Assembly (NCBI GenBank): GCA_015207195.1
Contig: JADEXJ010000055.1
Coordinates: forward strand, 1-36,378
Length of the DNA stretch: 36,378 nt
Direction: 5' to 3'
Source: Pleurocapsales cyanobacterium LEGE 10410
GTDB lineage: Bacteria > Cyanobacteriota > Cyanobacteriia > Cyanobacteriales > Xenococcaceae
Shown: positions 17,950 to 27,447 of the stretch, piece by piece
Numbering within the stretch: the first letter of the stretch is position 1
Layout: every line of letters starts with the position of its first letter
Notes under the pieces: generated by a model
The model's database searches: none
Told to the model about the DNA's origin: nothing
The model's input: only the letters and a program-made list of their open reading frames with translations
Position numbers and translations under genes: made by a program

Positions 17950-18053
17950 ATCACTGTGAACTATAGACCCACCTAACCTACTATATAGCGGTTTGACCTA
18001 CAATTCGAGCAACTAAGATTCCTAATGGCTTATAGCCCTTAGCAGCAAAGCTT

Positions 18054-19217
18054 TTAGTTGACTATTACCTTGTCATCATCCTTGGTAGATTTGACCACAG
18101 CCTTACTTTTAGCTGCCTCTTCCTGGGACATCAAGTTGATAATGGAGGATTTTTCTAATAATCCCAGTACTTTTGCTGCTTCAACTACTACTAATTCGCG
18201 AGCTTCTTTGGTTTCAAATGTTTTGGCTGCTTCTAATAATGAAGTATCGGCAGGAATAGTATCTGCTTCGGGTACGGGTTGAACCAGTTCATTAAGATAA
18301 ACTTCATTCCATTCTGAGGTAGGAATTTGTTTCAAACTATCGATAGTAATCGCACCTACAAGCTGCTGTGCTTCATCTACTACCAAAAACTTTTTCCAAC
18401 GCTCTTTACCAATTACGTGGTTATTGACAAACTCTCTAACCGTAATATTGTTGTTGACGATCGGACTATCAGCAATTACAGCATCTCTAGCAGTGTACTG
18501 GCTCAATTTATCCTGTACTGTTGCAGATTGGGCAGCAAAACCCGCATTCTGTAATAAGAACGTACCGATTAATAAGGTCCAAATGCTACCTACCCGACTA
18601 ATACCGAGTACCGATAAGATTCCCAAAGAAATGGCGATCCAACCGATGATTTGACCAACTCTACCAGCAAAGATCACGCCCTTATTAGGATTGCCAGTAA
18701 TTTTCCACACGATAGATTTGAGGACGTTGCCACCATCTAGAGGCAACCCAGGAATCATGTTGAATACTGCTAAGACTAAGTTGATATATGCTATGGGAGA
18801 AATGATTGCTTTTAAAGGCAGATTGAGAGCAAAAGTATTGTCAATTAAGAAGAAAACTCCAAAAAGCAAAATACTTACCAAAGGTCCAGCGATCGCTACC
18901 AAAAATGCCTGTAGGGGAGTTTCCGATTCTTTTTCTAGGGTAGCCAACCCCCCGAAGATAAATAAAGTAATTGATTTGACTGGAATTCCCTGAGAAATCG
19001 CTACAAAGCTATGTCCGAGTTCATGAGCTAATACTGAAGCAAATAAAAGCAAAGCAGTAATAAAACCCAAGATCCAAGGGGTTGTTCCTGCAAAGCCTGG
19101 AAATCTTGCCAAATCCGAGCCATAACTCCAGGTGACTAAACCTAAGACAAAGAACCACGACGGGTTAATCAAAAAAGGTATACCAAATAAATTACCGATG
19201 CGAATGTTGCCGTTCAT
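18054..19217 (-). CDS. Site-2 protease family (M50) membrane metalloprotease with CBS domains
   Basis: 387 residues. Hydrophobic helices carry the zinc motif HELGH (65-69) and the third ligand D161 in GLPLDGGNVL, both intact. FGGLATL and the AGPLVSI helix are typical of S2P proteins. After about six helices (residues 1-225) a cytosolic region contains two CBS-like segments (about 235-370: KERWKKFLVVDEAQQLVGAI and KEARELVVVEAAKVLGLL). CBS domains usually bind adenosyl nucleotides and regulate the enzyme. Intramembrane proteases of this class cleave transmembrane regulators such as anti-sigma factors; the target here is unknown. It probably sits in the plasma or thylakoid membrane. Monocistronic, divergent from the 2TM gene. 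Confidence 0.93.
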   Translation of the reverse strand: MNGNIRIGNLFGIPFLINPSWFFVLGLVTWSYGSDLARFPGFAGTTPWILGFITALLLFASVLAHELGHSFVAISQGIPVKSITLFIFGGLATLEKESETPLQAFLVAIAGPLVSILLFGVFFLIDNTFALNLPLKAIISPIAYINLVLAVFNMIPGLPLDGGNVLKSIVWKITGNPNKGVIFAGRVGQIIGWIAISLGILSVLGISRVGSIWTLLIGTFLLQNAGFAAQSATVQDKLSQYTARDAVIADSPIVNNNITVREFVNNHVIGKERWKKFLVVDEAQQLVGAITIDSLKQIPTSEWNEVYLNELVQPVPEADTIPADTSLLEAAKTFETKEARELVVVEAAKVLGLLEKSSIINLMSQEEAAKSKAVVKSTKDDDKVIVN

Positions 19218-19433
19218 GGCATACTCCTATCTAAGAATTACGTAATAATATTCACCTACTGTTAACAGGGAATCTATAATACTTGCTTGTTATTAAGTTA
19301 TTAATATTAAAATTGTAACGAAGCGTAAACTACAATTCATCCCCCGATCGTAGAGTAAAAACCGTCCTAAAAATTACGGTAACAACTTGGAATATCTTGT
19401 GCATAATAAATAATAGAGAGATGCCAAAATGAT

Positions 19434-19931
19434 ATGCCAGACACAACTCCCCAATATCCCGACTCTTATAGTCAAGAAGATATTCAGCAAATTTTACACT
19501 TAGCGATCGCTCGTCATGATACTGAAGAGGAATTGAGCCGACAGCAACTGTGGGAAATTGCCTCAGAGCTAGATATCGACCGTGCTACGATTCAAACTGC
19601 CGAGCAAGAATGGCTGGAACAAAAAGTAATCAACCGCCAGCGTCATGCTTTCAATCTCTATCGTCGTGAAAGATTTAAGAACAAACTTACCAAGTACGCG
19701 ATCGTCAATACTTTCTTGGTTTCTCTAAACTTTGTGGCTGCTGGTGCTATTACTTGGTCATTATATGTTTTGCTATTTTGGGGTTTGGGTGTAGTGTTGC
19801 ATGGCTGGAAGGCATATCAATCTAGAGGCGAGGAATACGAACGAGCTTTTCAGAGATGGAGTTTCCAAAACGAGGTTAAGCAAACTGTAGCAACGGTGTG
19901 GACTAGGCTACAAGAAGCTTGGCAAGGATAA
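19434..19931 (+). CDS. 2TM-domain membrane protein
   Basis: 165 residues. The N-terminal soluble helical part (SYSQEDIQQILHLAIAR, LWEIASELDIDRATIQTAEQEW) resembles small helical domains preceding membrane regions. A basic stretch NLYRRERFKNKLTKYAIVN leads into two hydrophobic helices (about 85-130), the pattern of the 2TM domain family (PF13239). The C-terminus is amphipathic and cytoplasmic. Function unknown; the family is often linked with membrane-bound sensors. It ends with a clear terminator. Confidence 0.8.
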   Translation: MPDTTPQYPDSYSQEDIQQILHLAIARHDTEEELSRQQLWEIASELDIDRATIQTAEQEWLEQKVINRQRHAFNLYRRERFKNKLTKYAIVNTFLVSLNFVAAGAITWSLYVLLFWGLGVVLHGWKAYQSRGEEYERAFQRWSFQNEVKQTVATVWTRLQEAWQG

Positions 19932-19961
19932 GCGATAACTATTTTAATCTAGCTGTAATAT

Positions 19962-19991
19962 CTGGGGTAGATACAACCCCAGTATTTTTTT
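19962..19991 (+). terminator. Rho-independent terminator after the 2TM gene
   Basis: CTGGGGT (19962-19968) pairs perfectly with ACCCCAG (19976-19982) around a 7-base loop, followed by TATTTTTTT. It lies 30 bases after the stop codon of the 2TM gene and just before the convergent gene at 19998. Confidence 0.9.
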
Positions 19992-19997
19992 GCCCAA

Positions 19998-20342
19998 TTA
20001 CTTCAAACCCAAAAAGTTTTTGAGCCATTCCAAAAAGTTAGCTACATCTTTAGTAGAAACTTTGAGCAAAGAGAGTATTCCCACCACAATCAAAATCGTA
20101 CCGATTAAAAAATTGTCTTCGTATAAAGCCAAACCGACGATCGCGATAAAATAGGGCGAGACAATCCGACTAATTTTTTCTACTGTAGAGACAAGTTCCT
20201 GATCTTCAACAACTTCCTCTGTAGGTAAAACAGTATTTTGAGGTGAGGTTAAATTATTTGTGGTAGGTGGTGGTGAAAGTTTAATATTCTGTAAATCTGA
20301 CATAGTAGGCTTTTGTGGTTCGCGAGGCGACTTTCCAAACAT
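19998..20342 (-). CDS. Small membrane protein of unknown function
   Basis: 114 residues. The first about 60 are polar, proline- and threonine-rich and probably disordered (LSPPPTTNNLTSPQ). Two short hydrophobic helices (about 63-96, YFIAIVGLALYEDNFLIGTI and the following ILIVVGILSLL) come next, and then an amphipathic end DVANFLEWLKNFLGLK. The layout loosely recalls CAAD/CURT1-type thylakoid proteins, but I cannot match the family, so I leave it as unknown. M14 (MSDLQNIK) is an alternative start. Confidence 0.6.
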   Translation of the reverse strand: MFGKSPREPQKPTMSDLQNIKLSPPPTTNNLTSPQNTVLPTEEVVEDQELVSTVEKISRIVSPYFIAIVGLALYEDNFLIGTILIVVGILSLLKVSTKDVANFLEWLKNFLGLK

Positions 20343-20677
20343 AACTCAACTCATCGGTAAATCTATTTGTTATTTTAAGATAGCCTGATCTCTAGGGTAA
20401 ATTAGCAATTCAATTTAATTTTGCCTGCCCAAAGGCGATCGACACCTTTTAACCACCTAACTCTCAACACCTACCCATAACCCCATCTGTGTTCTCGGTG
20501 CGCGTTCCCTTGCGCCGTGAGACGACGCGGTGTCGCACCGCTGTATTCATCAGTGCGATATGCGAAGCGGTATCCTAAAGGACGCGAAGCTAGTCCTTTA
20601 GGGGACAATATCAAACCAGTCCACTCTAACCAATAATTCAATGCGTTAAGTTATTAAACAACAAGTCAAATTAAAAC
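20343..20677. other. 335-base divergent region with dispersed repeats
   Basis: It separates the small membrane protein (minus) from the AllA-like gene (plus) and is largely occupied by the palindromic repeat copy at 20512-20604. No reading frame or RNA gene is supported outside that. Confidence 0.55.
20512..20604. repeat. Dispersed palindromic repeat, copy 3
   Basis: GCGCCGTGAGACGACGCG (20512-20529) is identical to 10119-10136. Two hairpins follow: GCGGTG-tcg-CACCGC (20527-20541) and CCTAAAGGAC (20574-20583) with GTCCTTTAGG (20593-20602), around a loop GCGAAGCTA. The modules match copies 1 and 2 in part and in inverted order, so it is a mosaic palindromic element. Confidence 0.85.
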
Positions 20678-20680
20678 GTG

Positions 20681-21175
20681 ATGCCACAGTTGCTTTCTGT
20701 CAAACAAATAGCTGCCATCCCCATAACTGAGTCCAACTTTAAACCCTATGGTCAGTTAATCGTCCCCTCACCTGACGGCAAAACTTTTGACGAAAATGAT
20801 GCGGTGCTAAAGCTGCACCATGGAATTCCTCGATTTTACATCATGCGTTTATCTCAAAGAGGAAGAACTTTTCATAAAATTACTCGTCATAACTTGTGTA
20901 CTCAATGCTTGGGTTCATTAAATGGAAAGGAATGGCTAATGGCGGTGTGTCCTGCTTCGGCAACTCCCGAACCAGATCTAGATCGCCTCAGAGCGTTTCG
21001 TATTCCAGGAAATTGCTTTATTAAACTAGAGGTAGGCACTTGGCACGCAGGACCATATTTCGACGAGCCAGAAATAGATTTTTACAATCTAGAACTTAGC
21101 GATACCAATGTGACCGATCATTTTACCTACAATTTTTTAACTAAACAAAATATTAAATTTGAAATTATCGATTGA
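20681..21175 (+). CDS. Ureidoglycolate lyase (AllA)-family protein
   Basis: 164 residues from ATG 20681; a GTG at 20678 immediately before it is also possible. Sequence blocks FKPYGQLIVP near the start, then FRIPGNCFIKLEVGTWHAGP and DFYNLELSDTNVTDH near the C-terminus, match the cupin-fold ureidoglycolate lyase family (PF04115). AllA splits ureidoglycolate into glyoxylate and urea in purine (allantoin) breakdown. No other purine-catabolism gene is nearby, so the true substrate in this host is uncertain. The stop is 20 bases before the ABC ATPase start, which suggests a shared transcript with the transporter. Confidence 0.82.
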   Translation: MPQLLSVKQIAAIPITESNFKPYGQLIVPSPDGKTFDENDAVLKLHHGIPRFYIMRLSQRGRTFHKITRHNLCTQCLGSLNGKEWLMAVCPASATPEPDLDRLRAFRIPGNCFIKLEVGTWHAGPYFDEPEIDFYNLELSDTNVTDHFTYNFLTKQNIKFEIID

Positions 21176-21195
21176 TTGCTGGTGAATAACTGCTT

Positions 21196-22146
21196 ATGAC
21201 TCAAGAATTAGCCATTGCCACCTACGGCTTGACCAAAAGATTTGAAGGACATATGGCAGTAAATGATATTGACCTACGAATCAAACAGGGCGAGGTATAT
21301 GGACTAATTGGTCCTAATGGGGCAGGCAAAACTACTTTAATTAGAATGCTAGCAGCAGCAGAAGAACCGACCAAAGGCGAGATATATCTCAACGGCGATC
21401 GCTTGTTGCGAGATGATTCTAATCCCCTGCTAAAAAAGCGGATTGGCTATCTACCCGATGATTTTCCCCTTTATGACGATCTAACCGTTTGGGATTATTT
21501 GGATTATTTTGCCCGTCTATATCATTTGCCACAACCCGCTCGCCATCGTCGTCTGTTGGAAGTATTAGAGTTAGTACAGCTAGAGTCTAAGCGTAAAAGC
21601 ATTATCTCTACCCTGTCGCGGGGGATGAAACAACGGCTGAGTCTGGCAAGAACTATTATCCACGAACCCATATTGTTACTTCTGGATGAACCCGTGTCGG
21701 GTCTAGATCCTTTAGCACGCCAGCAGTTTCGGCAGATTATTAAAATTTTGCAAGAGGCGGGAATGACAATTTTAATTTCTTCCCACGTTCTCAGCGATCT
21801 GGCGGAACTCTGTACTTCTGTAGGGATAATGGAACTGGGGTTTTTAGTCGAAAGTGCTTCTTTAAAAGAATTATATCGGCGGTTGTCCCGTCAACAGATT
21901 ATCCTCAGCACATTGGGTAAGATGGAGGTGTTGCAACAAAAACTCAGCCAAAACTCTTGTGTAGAAACCTGGGAAACAATCCCCCAGAGCAATAGTCTTA
22001 AAGTCAATTTTACGGGAGGAGAAACTAACCGCGCTGAGTTGTTGCGATCGCTCATTCTTGCCGATATTCCTCTGACAGAGTTTCACTATAGCCAAGAAGA
22101 TCTCGAAACTATATTTCTCAAACTAGGACACCAGCAGACTTCTTAA
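21196..22146 (+). CDS. ABC transporter ATP-binding protein
   Basis: 316 residues. Walker A GPNGAGKTT (39-47), Q-loop region GYLPDDFPLYDDLTV, signature LSRGMKQRL (140-148), Walker B ILLLLDEPVSGLD (159-171) and switch histidine in SSHVLSDLAELC are all intact. The C-terminal about 90 residues form the extension common in ABC-2 exporters (CcmA/NatA/DrrA-like). It powers the permease encoded next (52 bases downstream). Substrate unknown. Second gene of a likely three-gene operon beginning with the AllA-like gene. Confidence 0.93.
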   Translation: MTQELAIATYGLTKRFEGHMAVNDIDLRIKQGEVYGLIGPNGAGKTTLIRMLAAAEEPTKGEIYLNGDRLLRDDSNPLLKKRIGYLPDDFPLYDDLTVWDYLDYFARLYHLPQPARHRRLLEVLELVQLESKRKSIISTLSRGMKQRLSLARTIIHEPILLLLDEPVSGLDPLARQQFRQIIKILQEAGMTILISSHVLSDLAELCTSVGIMELGFLVESASLKELYRRLSRQQIILSTLGKMEVLQQKLSQNSCVETWETIPQSNSLKVNFTGGETNRAELLRSLILADIPLTEFHYSQEDLETIFLKLGHQQTS

Positions 22147-22198
22147 GCTCAATTCGGCTACCATAGCAAATCACCATCAGGTTAAACCAAGTAGAATC

Positions 22199-23920
22199 AT
22201 GAAAAATATTCAACTTCACAACTCTATTTCGTTGTGGGAAAGATTCTTAGACTGGAATCCCCAGTTATTTCGAGAAATCAAAGGCAAACTCAAAACCCGA
22301 AATGTAGTTATTGCAGCAGCAATTTCTACGCTTGTTCAATTTGTAGTTGTAATTTCCCTATTAGGCGAACTACCAGCTCCAGAAACAAAAAATGGCTATT
22401 TCCAGTCAATACAATCAGGTCGTTATGGTTTTGGCAGTGGCTACGGCGATCGCTGGACATATACCAAGGATATGTTTGATAACTGGGTGATTAATTGGCA
22501 GCTATTATGGCTAGATTTATTTATTGCTCTAAGTATTATTAGTATTTTTGCCCTACTGATAGTCGGCACGTATATGTTGGTTGCCGATACGGTTAAGGAA
22601 GAAAGCCGAGGTACGCTTAATTTTATTCGCCTAACTCCTCAATCTGCTGGCAGTATTTTACTGGGGAAAATTTTGGGTGTACCGATCTTGCTTTACGTAG
22701 CAATGTTATTGTTCTTACCACTACATTTTACGGCAGGGTTGGGCGCACGTATTCCCCTAACTTTGATTCTTAGCTTTTATGGTGTGATAGTTGCTAGCTG
22801 CGCTTTTTTCTATAGCTTGGCTTTACTCTGGAGTTTGATGAATTTTGGCTCTAGCTTCAAACCTTGGTTAGCTAGTGGGGCAATGGGATTATTTTTGTTT
22901 TCCCTGACTACTGCCTTATTTCATCATCCCAGATTGATTAGCAATACTCTTTGGGACTGGCTGCTGCTATTTAATCCCAGTATCGTTTTATCTTATTTAA
23001 TCGACGCTACCTATTTACCCCAACATCAAGTTGATTTTTTACCTGTAGGAAATTTGGGGGAATTGGTGTTTTATGGGCAGGCTTGGTGGACTAAAGCCAG
23101 CTGGGGCATTGGCTTTGTTTTGTTTAACCTGAGTTTGTGGATCTACTGGTGTTGGTCGGTTTTAAAACGTCGTTTTCACAATCCCCAACATACTTTAATC
23201 GGCAAGAGTCAAAGTTATTGGATCACAGGCTGGATTGTGGCGATCGCTCTTGGCTTTACCCTACAAAATACCAGCAGCTATCGATTAACAGATAACTTTA
23301 TTCTGCTACAGTTTTGTTTGGGTATATTCGGACTGGGATTAATTGCTGCTTTGAGTCCCCATCGTCAGGCATTACACGATTGGGCGCGCTATCGCCACCA
23401 AACAAGCCGAGAAGGTAACGTGCTGTGGAAGGAATTGGTATTTGGCGAAAATAGCCCGTCTACAGTAGCAGTAGCGATAAATCTAGCCATCGCCATTGCC
23501 TATATCACTCCTTCAATCCTGTTACACTTAGACCGAGATCGTCACTACACACTCTTAGGGTTTATCCTCGGTGCTGGCAGTATAATACTTTGTGCCATAG
23601 CTGCCCAACTGATCTTGACTATGAAAACTCGCAAGCGATCGGCTTTGTCGATCATCACCGTGGCATCAATGCTAATTATTCCGCCTTTGTGCTTGGGCAT
23701 TGCCGATATTTATCCTCAAAATCTGCCTCAAGCTTGGTTATTTAGCTTTATTCCCACTATTGCTACCAAATACGCTACTACATCTGCTGTATTATTAACT
23801 ATGCTAGGACAGTGGTTAGGGGTTGCTGTAATTGGTTTCCAAATGACCAGAAAATTGCAGCAAGCAGGAGCATCGGAAACTAAAATGTTGCTAGACAGAA
23901 CCAATAGTCTAAATGATTAG
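22199..23920 (+). CDS. ABC-2 type transporter permease, partner of the upstream ATPase
   Basis: 573 residues with about 12 hydrophobic helices in two halves. The N-terminal part contains NPQLFREIKGKLKTRNVVIA before the first helix. The conserved coupling-type loop VADTVKEESRGTLNFIRLTP lies near residues 128-150, as in ABC-2 permeases. It is longer than the usual 250-400 residues because the second half repeats a helix-rich block that has its own QTSREGNVLWKELVFGENSP loop, so it may be an internal two-domain permease. Immediately downstream of the ATPase gene and followed by a strong terminator. Export or efflux is likely; substrate unknown. Confidence 0.88.
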   Translation: MKNIQLHNSISLWERFLDWNPQLFREIKGKLKTRNVVIAAAISTLVQFVVVISLLGELPAPETKNGYFQSIQSGRYGFGSGYGDRWTYTKDMFDNWVINWQLLWLDLFIALSIISIFALLIVGTYMLVADTVKEESRGTLNFIRLTPQSAGSILLGKILGVPILLYVAMLLFLPLHFTAGLGARIPLTLILSFYGVIVASCAFFYSLALLWSLMNFGSSFKPWLASGAMGLFLFSLTTALFHHPRLISNTLWDWLLLFNPSIVLSYLIDATYLPQHQVDFLPVGNLGELVFYGQAWWTKASWGIGFVLFNLSLWIYWCWSVLKRRFHNPQHTLIGKSQSYWITGWIVAIALGFTLQNTSSYRLTDNFILLQFCLGIFGLGLIAALSPHRQALHDWARYRHQTSREGNVLWKELVFGENSPSTVAVAINLAIAIAYITPSILLHLDRDRHYTLLGFILGAGSIILCAIAAQLILTMKTRKRSALSIITVASMLIIPPLCLGIADIYPQNLPQAWLFSFIPTIATKYATTSAVLLTMLGQWLGVAVIGFQMTRKLQQAGASETKMLLDRTNSLND

Positions 23921-23970
23921 TTGGGACTAGGACTTACCAGTTGCTATAACTCCCTATAATTTTTGATATC

Positions 23971-24009
23971 AAAAAGCGATCGCCTGTATTTAGAGTGCGA
24001 TCGCTTTTT
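23971..24009 (+). terminator. Rho-independent terminator with HIP1 arms
   Basis: AAAAAGCGATCGC (23971-23983) and GCGATCGCTTTTT (23997-24009) are a perfect 13-base inverted repeat around a 13-base loop, ending in a T-run. The stem core is the HIP1 octamer itself. It lies 50 bases after the permease stop and ends the AllA-like/ABC operon. Being symmetric, it could act in both directions. Confidence 0.9.
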
Positions 24010-24128
24010 AGCTGAATAGAGTCGTTCGGTTTTGTATATTGACTACAGAAAATTAAAGCCGTCAACAGTCTCGACATTACCTGGCTGTTAAGAATAGGCT
24101 GATAGTCGAAATTTAATAATTAACAACC

Positions 24129-25280
24129 ATGATAGTTATCGGTTTGATGAGTGGAACTTCCGTTGATGGTATTGATGCTGCCTTGATTGAAGTTAGTGGC
24201 AAAGAACAAGATCTTCGAGTCAAGCTATTAAACGGAAAAACTTTTGCCTATCCCGAAGAACTCAGAACAAAAATACTAGCTGTCTGTGACGGTCGAGCAT
24301 TAACTATTGCTGAATTAGCTGCTTTAGATGATGCGATCGCCACTCAGTTTGCAGCAGCAGCAAACAAAATTCAATCTCAAGCAACAGCCGAATTAATTGG
24401 TTCTCACGGTCAGACTGTATATCACCGCCCACCATCAACAGAAACTGACTTGGGCTTGGGCTATAGTCTACAACTTGGTAGAGGAGAAGCGATCGCTCAT
24501 CTTACGGGTATTAAAACGATCTCGAATTTTCGAGCAGTAGATATTGCAGCGGGAGGAGAAGGTGCGCCATTAGTATCCAAGATAGATGCCTATTTACTGT
24601 CTCACCCTACTAAATCTAGAGCAATTCAAAATATTGGCGGTATTGGTAATGTGGCATATTTTCCTCCAACTACAGCATCAAACAGCAAAAAGCAATGTGG
24701 TTGGGATACTGGACCTGGTAATGTCCTATTAGATATGGCTGTAAGCCGTCTCAGTAACGGCACAAAAACTTACGATTGTAATGGTCAATGGGCAGCCCAA
24801 GGAACACCAGATCTTCAATTAGTGTCCCAATGGCTAAAACAAGATTTCTTTCAACAGTCTCCACCCAAGTCTACGGGAAGAGAACTATTTAGCCAAGATT
24901 ATCTAGAACGCTGTTGGCAAGATATGGATCGGGCGCGACTCAAAGATAGCGATCGCCTGGCTACCCTAACAGAGTTGACTGTAGCCTCGATCGTTCAGAG
25001 TTACCGACAATTTCTACCACAAATGCCCGATGAAGTCTTGCTTTGTGGTGGTGGCAGCAGAAATTTATATCTGAGACAACGCCTGCAAGCTGAGTTAACA
25101 TCGGCACATGTCAATACCACAGATGAAGCAGGAATCGATGGCAATTTCAAAGAGGCGATCGCCTTTGCTGTCTTGGCATATTGGCGAGTTAATTCTATTC
25201 CTGGCAATTTACCCCAGGTTACGGGGGCAAGCCAACCAGTTTTACTAGGAGATGTTCATTTACCTTATGGAGCGGTCTAA
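24129..25280 (+). CDS. anmK: Anhydro-N-acetylmuramic acid kinase (AnmK)
   Basis: 383 residues. The N-terminal [17 protein letters not shown] is the family signature (ATP/sugar-binding glycine block). [31 protein letters not shown] and [13 protein letters not shown] follow, with a C-terminal [11 protein letters not shown] motif. The enzyme cleaves and phosphorylates 1,6-anhydro-MurNAc to MurNAc-6-phosphate, recycling peptidoglycan fragments in the cytoplasm. The sequence looks complete. It stands alone after the terminator at 23.97-24.01 kb, with a short unknown gene following on the same strand. Confidence 0.95.
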   Translation: MIVIGLMSGTSVDGIDAALIEVSGKEQDLRVKLLNGKTFAYPEELRTKILAVCDGRALTIAELAALDDAIATQFAAAANKIQSQATAELIGSHGQTVYHRPPSTETDLGLGYSLQLGRGEAIAHLTGIKTISNFRAVDIAAGGEGAPLVSKIDAYLLSHPTKSRAIQNIGGIGNVAYFPPTTASNSKKQCGWDTGPGNVLLDMAVSRLSNGTKTYDCNGQWAAQGTPDLQLVSQWLKQDFFQQSPPKSTGRELFSQDYLERCWQDMDRARLKDSDRLATLTELTVASIVQSYRQFLPQMPDEVLLCGGGSRNLYLRQRLQAELTSAHVNTTDEAGIDGNFKEAIAFAVLAYWRVNSIPGNLPQVTGASQPVLLGDVHLPYGAV

Positions 25281-25331
25281 ATGTATGCCAAATAGCTTTG
25301 ATAATCAGATTGAAATTATGAGGAATGGTTT

Positions 25332-25769
25332 GTGGATCATAGTTTTTTAGTCGAATCGGGCGATTGGAATGTAGATGGTCACTGGCTTAAATCAAATTCT
25401 GTGCCTATTCCGCTTCAGGGAAAAATCGAAATTGTCTGGAAACGAGAAAACTGGTTTGAAATGACTACCAGGCTAGTTTGTAACGACAAAGCAATCACCC
25501 CAATAGCCTACCAATGCCATGGCAACTTCGATTTTGAAGAAAAATACTATACTTATGTTGCTCAACACAATCTTTTGGGGAATATTGAGGGAGAGGGGAG
25601 ACTTGGATTTCAGACTATCATTCAATACTACTGGCTTATGGAAACTAATACCAAACAAAAAGGACTAGATACTTTTTATTGTCTAGATCGAAATACATAC
25701 CATTTAACCAGCAGTATTTTAGATGGTCACAGTCTAAAAAGCACGATTGAAGCGACGCTCAAACGTTAA
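25332..25769 (+). CDS. Hypothetical protein of about 145 residues
   Basis: Starts at GTG 25332, preceded by AGGA about 8 bases upstream. No in-frame ATG lies nearby. Soluble and rich in aromatic and beta-type residues (GHWLKSNSVPIPLQGKIEIV, ENWFEMTTRLVC, YWLMETNTKQKGLDTFYCLD). It looks like a small beta-barrel or lipocalin-like fold, but I do not recognise the family. It is 51 bases after anmK on the same strand and could share its transcript. A short run of A/T-rich sequence, not a clear terminator, separates it from the kinase. Confidence 0.65.
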   Translation: MDHSFLVESGDWNVDGHWLKSNSVPIPLQGKIEIVWKRENWFEMTTRLVCNDKAITPIAYQCHGNFDFEEKYYTYVAQHNLLGNIEGEGRLGFQTIIQYYWLMETNTKQKGLDTFYCLDRNTYHLTSSILDGHSLKSTIEATLKR

Positions 25770-25817
25770 AACCCCTAAAAAAATTGTTTTTCACTCCTTA
25801 GCTTCCTATCTAGAAGT

Positions 25818-27356
25818 ATGAATAAAGATTCCAACCATGGTCGTTTACTTGCCAACCGCTACCAGCTATGTGATTTAGTTGGCGAAGGTGCTATGGGTAG
25901 AGTCTATCGAGCCAAAGACACCGTACTGGGCGGTGTGACTGTAGCTATCAAATTTTTATCTCAGGCTCTACTCAACGATAATATGCGCGATCGCTTTGAA
26001 CGGGAGGCAACAATTTCCGCTCTTCTAGGCGAAAAAAGCATTCACGTTGTTAGAGTCAAAGATTATGGTGTAGATGAAACCAACATTCCTTTCTACGTTA
26101 TGGAATTTCTCTCTGGAGAAAGCATTAATGAGACAATTTGCTACCAACCTTTACCTTTGGCAAGATTCCTTACCCTAACTCGTCACGTTTGTTTTGGCTT
26201 AGAATCAGCTCATCAGGGAATTTACTTTAATGGCGAGTTGTGTCGCATTATCCATCGAGATATCAAACCCAGTAACATAATTGTTATCCAAGACCCTACT
26301 TTAGGAGAAGTCGCCAAAATACTCGACTTTGGTATTGCCAAACTAGTCCAAGCTAATGCCAATCAAACTCAATCTTTTATGGGAACTTTGGCATATTGCT
26401 CTCCCGAACAAATGGAGGGCCAAGAATTAGATAATCGCTCTGACATCTACAGTCTAGGTGTCATGATGTACGAAATGCTAACTATGGATATGCCTTTGCT
26501 ACCGCAAAATTCTTCTTTCGGTGGTTGGTATCAGGCACACCATAACTTCAAGCCAGAGTCGTTTAGTAGTAGACTCAATTTGCCTCAAGGTTTACAAGAT
26601 CTAGTATTTCGTTGTCTGGCAAAGAAACGAGAAGAGCGACCGCAAAGCGTGCGCGAAATTATTAACATTCTAGAAACATTTGAGCCAGGATTCAATCAGA
26701 GCAGTCGCAATTCACTCAAGCATCATCAGCCAAACAGCTCTGAAGCTCCAACCCTGGATTCAGACTTAGTTGATGACAAAACCTTAACTGCCGAAACTTC
26801 GGTAACAGAAATTTGTTTACAGACTCCGTGGCCCAAAAACAAACCGTTACGTAAAATTGTTTTTGCTCAATTGATCGATACCTACTTAGGAGAAATACCT
26901 GTTCTTTGTGTGATGCTAGAGCCAAACAAAATTCAAAATAGAGTATCTAGCACCAGCTACAATCAATTTTTATATTTAAATCATCCTCATCCCATGTTGC
27001 TCTGGGTTACCTTACTCTACAACCGAGAGCATGGTCCAAAATGGCTTTCCTGTTACCTGGATCTAAAATCTCATAAAGGACAGCAAATCTGTCGCGCTCT
27101 CTCTAGCGAGGGTAAATATCGCATTTTATTTTATGCTTTGAATGAACCCCAGCATTGTAAGCATATTGCTAGCTCGCCAATCAACGCCCGCAACTGCAAA
27201 ATGCTCGAACAGTGGGCGAATCTAAGCCAGGTAACTAGAAGCGTTGGCGAAATTAAAATGTCTAAGGGAATTCTCAAGCAAGAACTAGAAAAGCTCAAGG
27301 AAAAGATTTTGACCAAAGTAAAGTCTTCCAAAATGTCTGACGTTAATAGTCAATAA
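25818..27356 (+). CDS. Ser/Thr protein kinase (PknB-type) with C-terminal domain
   Basis: 512 residues. The full kinase domain is at about 15-285: glycine loop VGEGAMGRVY, lysine K45 (VAIKFL), catalytic loop HRDIKPSN (146-153), DFG (170-172), CSPEQMEG and DIYSLGVMMYEML. All catalytic residues are intact, unlike the pseudokinase at 552-1229. After a polar linker, a C-terminal region of about 170 residues (APTLDSDLVDDKTLT, then KPLRKIVFAQLIDTYLGEIP, HPMLLWVTLLYNREHGPKW) follows. It is a domain I have seen attached to cyanobacterial kinases, with no known function. It has no membrane helix. A cytoplasmic kinase with unknown substrates. Confidence 0.92.
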   Translation: MNKDSNHGRLLANRYQLCDLVGEGAMGRVYRAKDTVLGGVTVAIKFLSQALLNDNMRDRFEREATISALLGEKSIHVVRVKDYGVDETNIPFYVMEFLSGESINETICYQPLPLARFLTLTRHVCFGLESAHQGIYFNGELCRIIHRDIKPSNIIVIQDPTLGEVAKILDFGIAKLVQANANQTQSFMGTLAYCSPEQMEGQELDNRSDIYSLGVMMYEMLTMDMPLLPQNSSFGGWYQAHHNFKPESFSSRLNLPQGLQDLVFRCLAKKREERPQSVREIINILETFEPGFNQSSRNSLKHHQPNSSEAPTLDSDLVDDKTLTAETSVTEICLQTPWPKNKPLRKIVFAQLIDTYLGEIPVLCVMLEPNKIQNRVSSTSYNQFLYLNHPHPMLLWVTLLYNREHGPKWLSCYLDLKSHKGQQICRALSSEGKYRILFYALNEPQHCKHIASSPINARNCKMLEQWANLSQVTRSVGEIKMSKGILKQELEKLKEKILTKVKSSKMSDVNSQ

Positions 27357-27447
27357 CTTCGGTTAACAATTGCTACTTTTTGAATTGTGTCGTGGTCTAA
27401 GAATCGATAATGAACCATGTATCAGGGTCAGCTGACAATTATTTTCT

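Noticed and set aside
18058-18993. Several plus-strand frames opposite the site-2 protease
   Set aside because: They lack start signals and family motifs; the minus-strand protease is complete.
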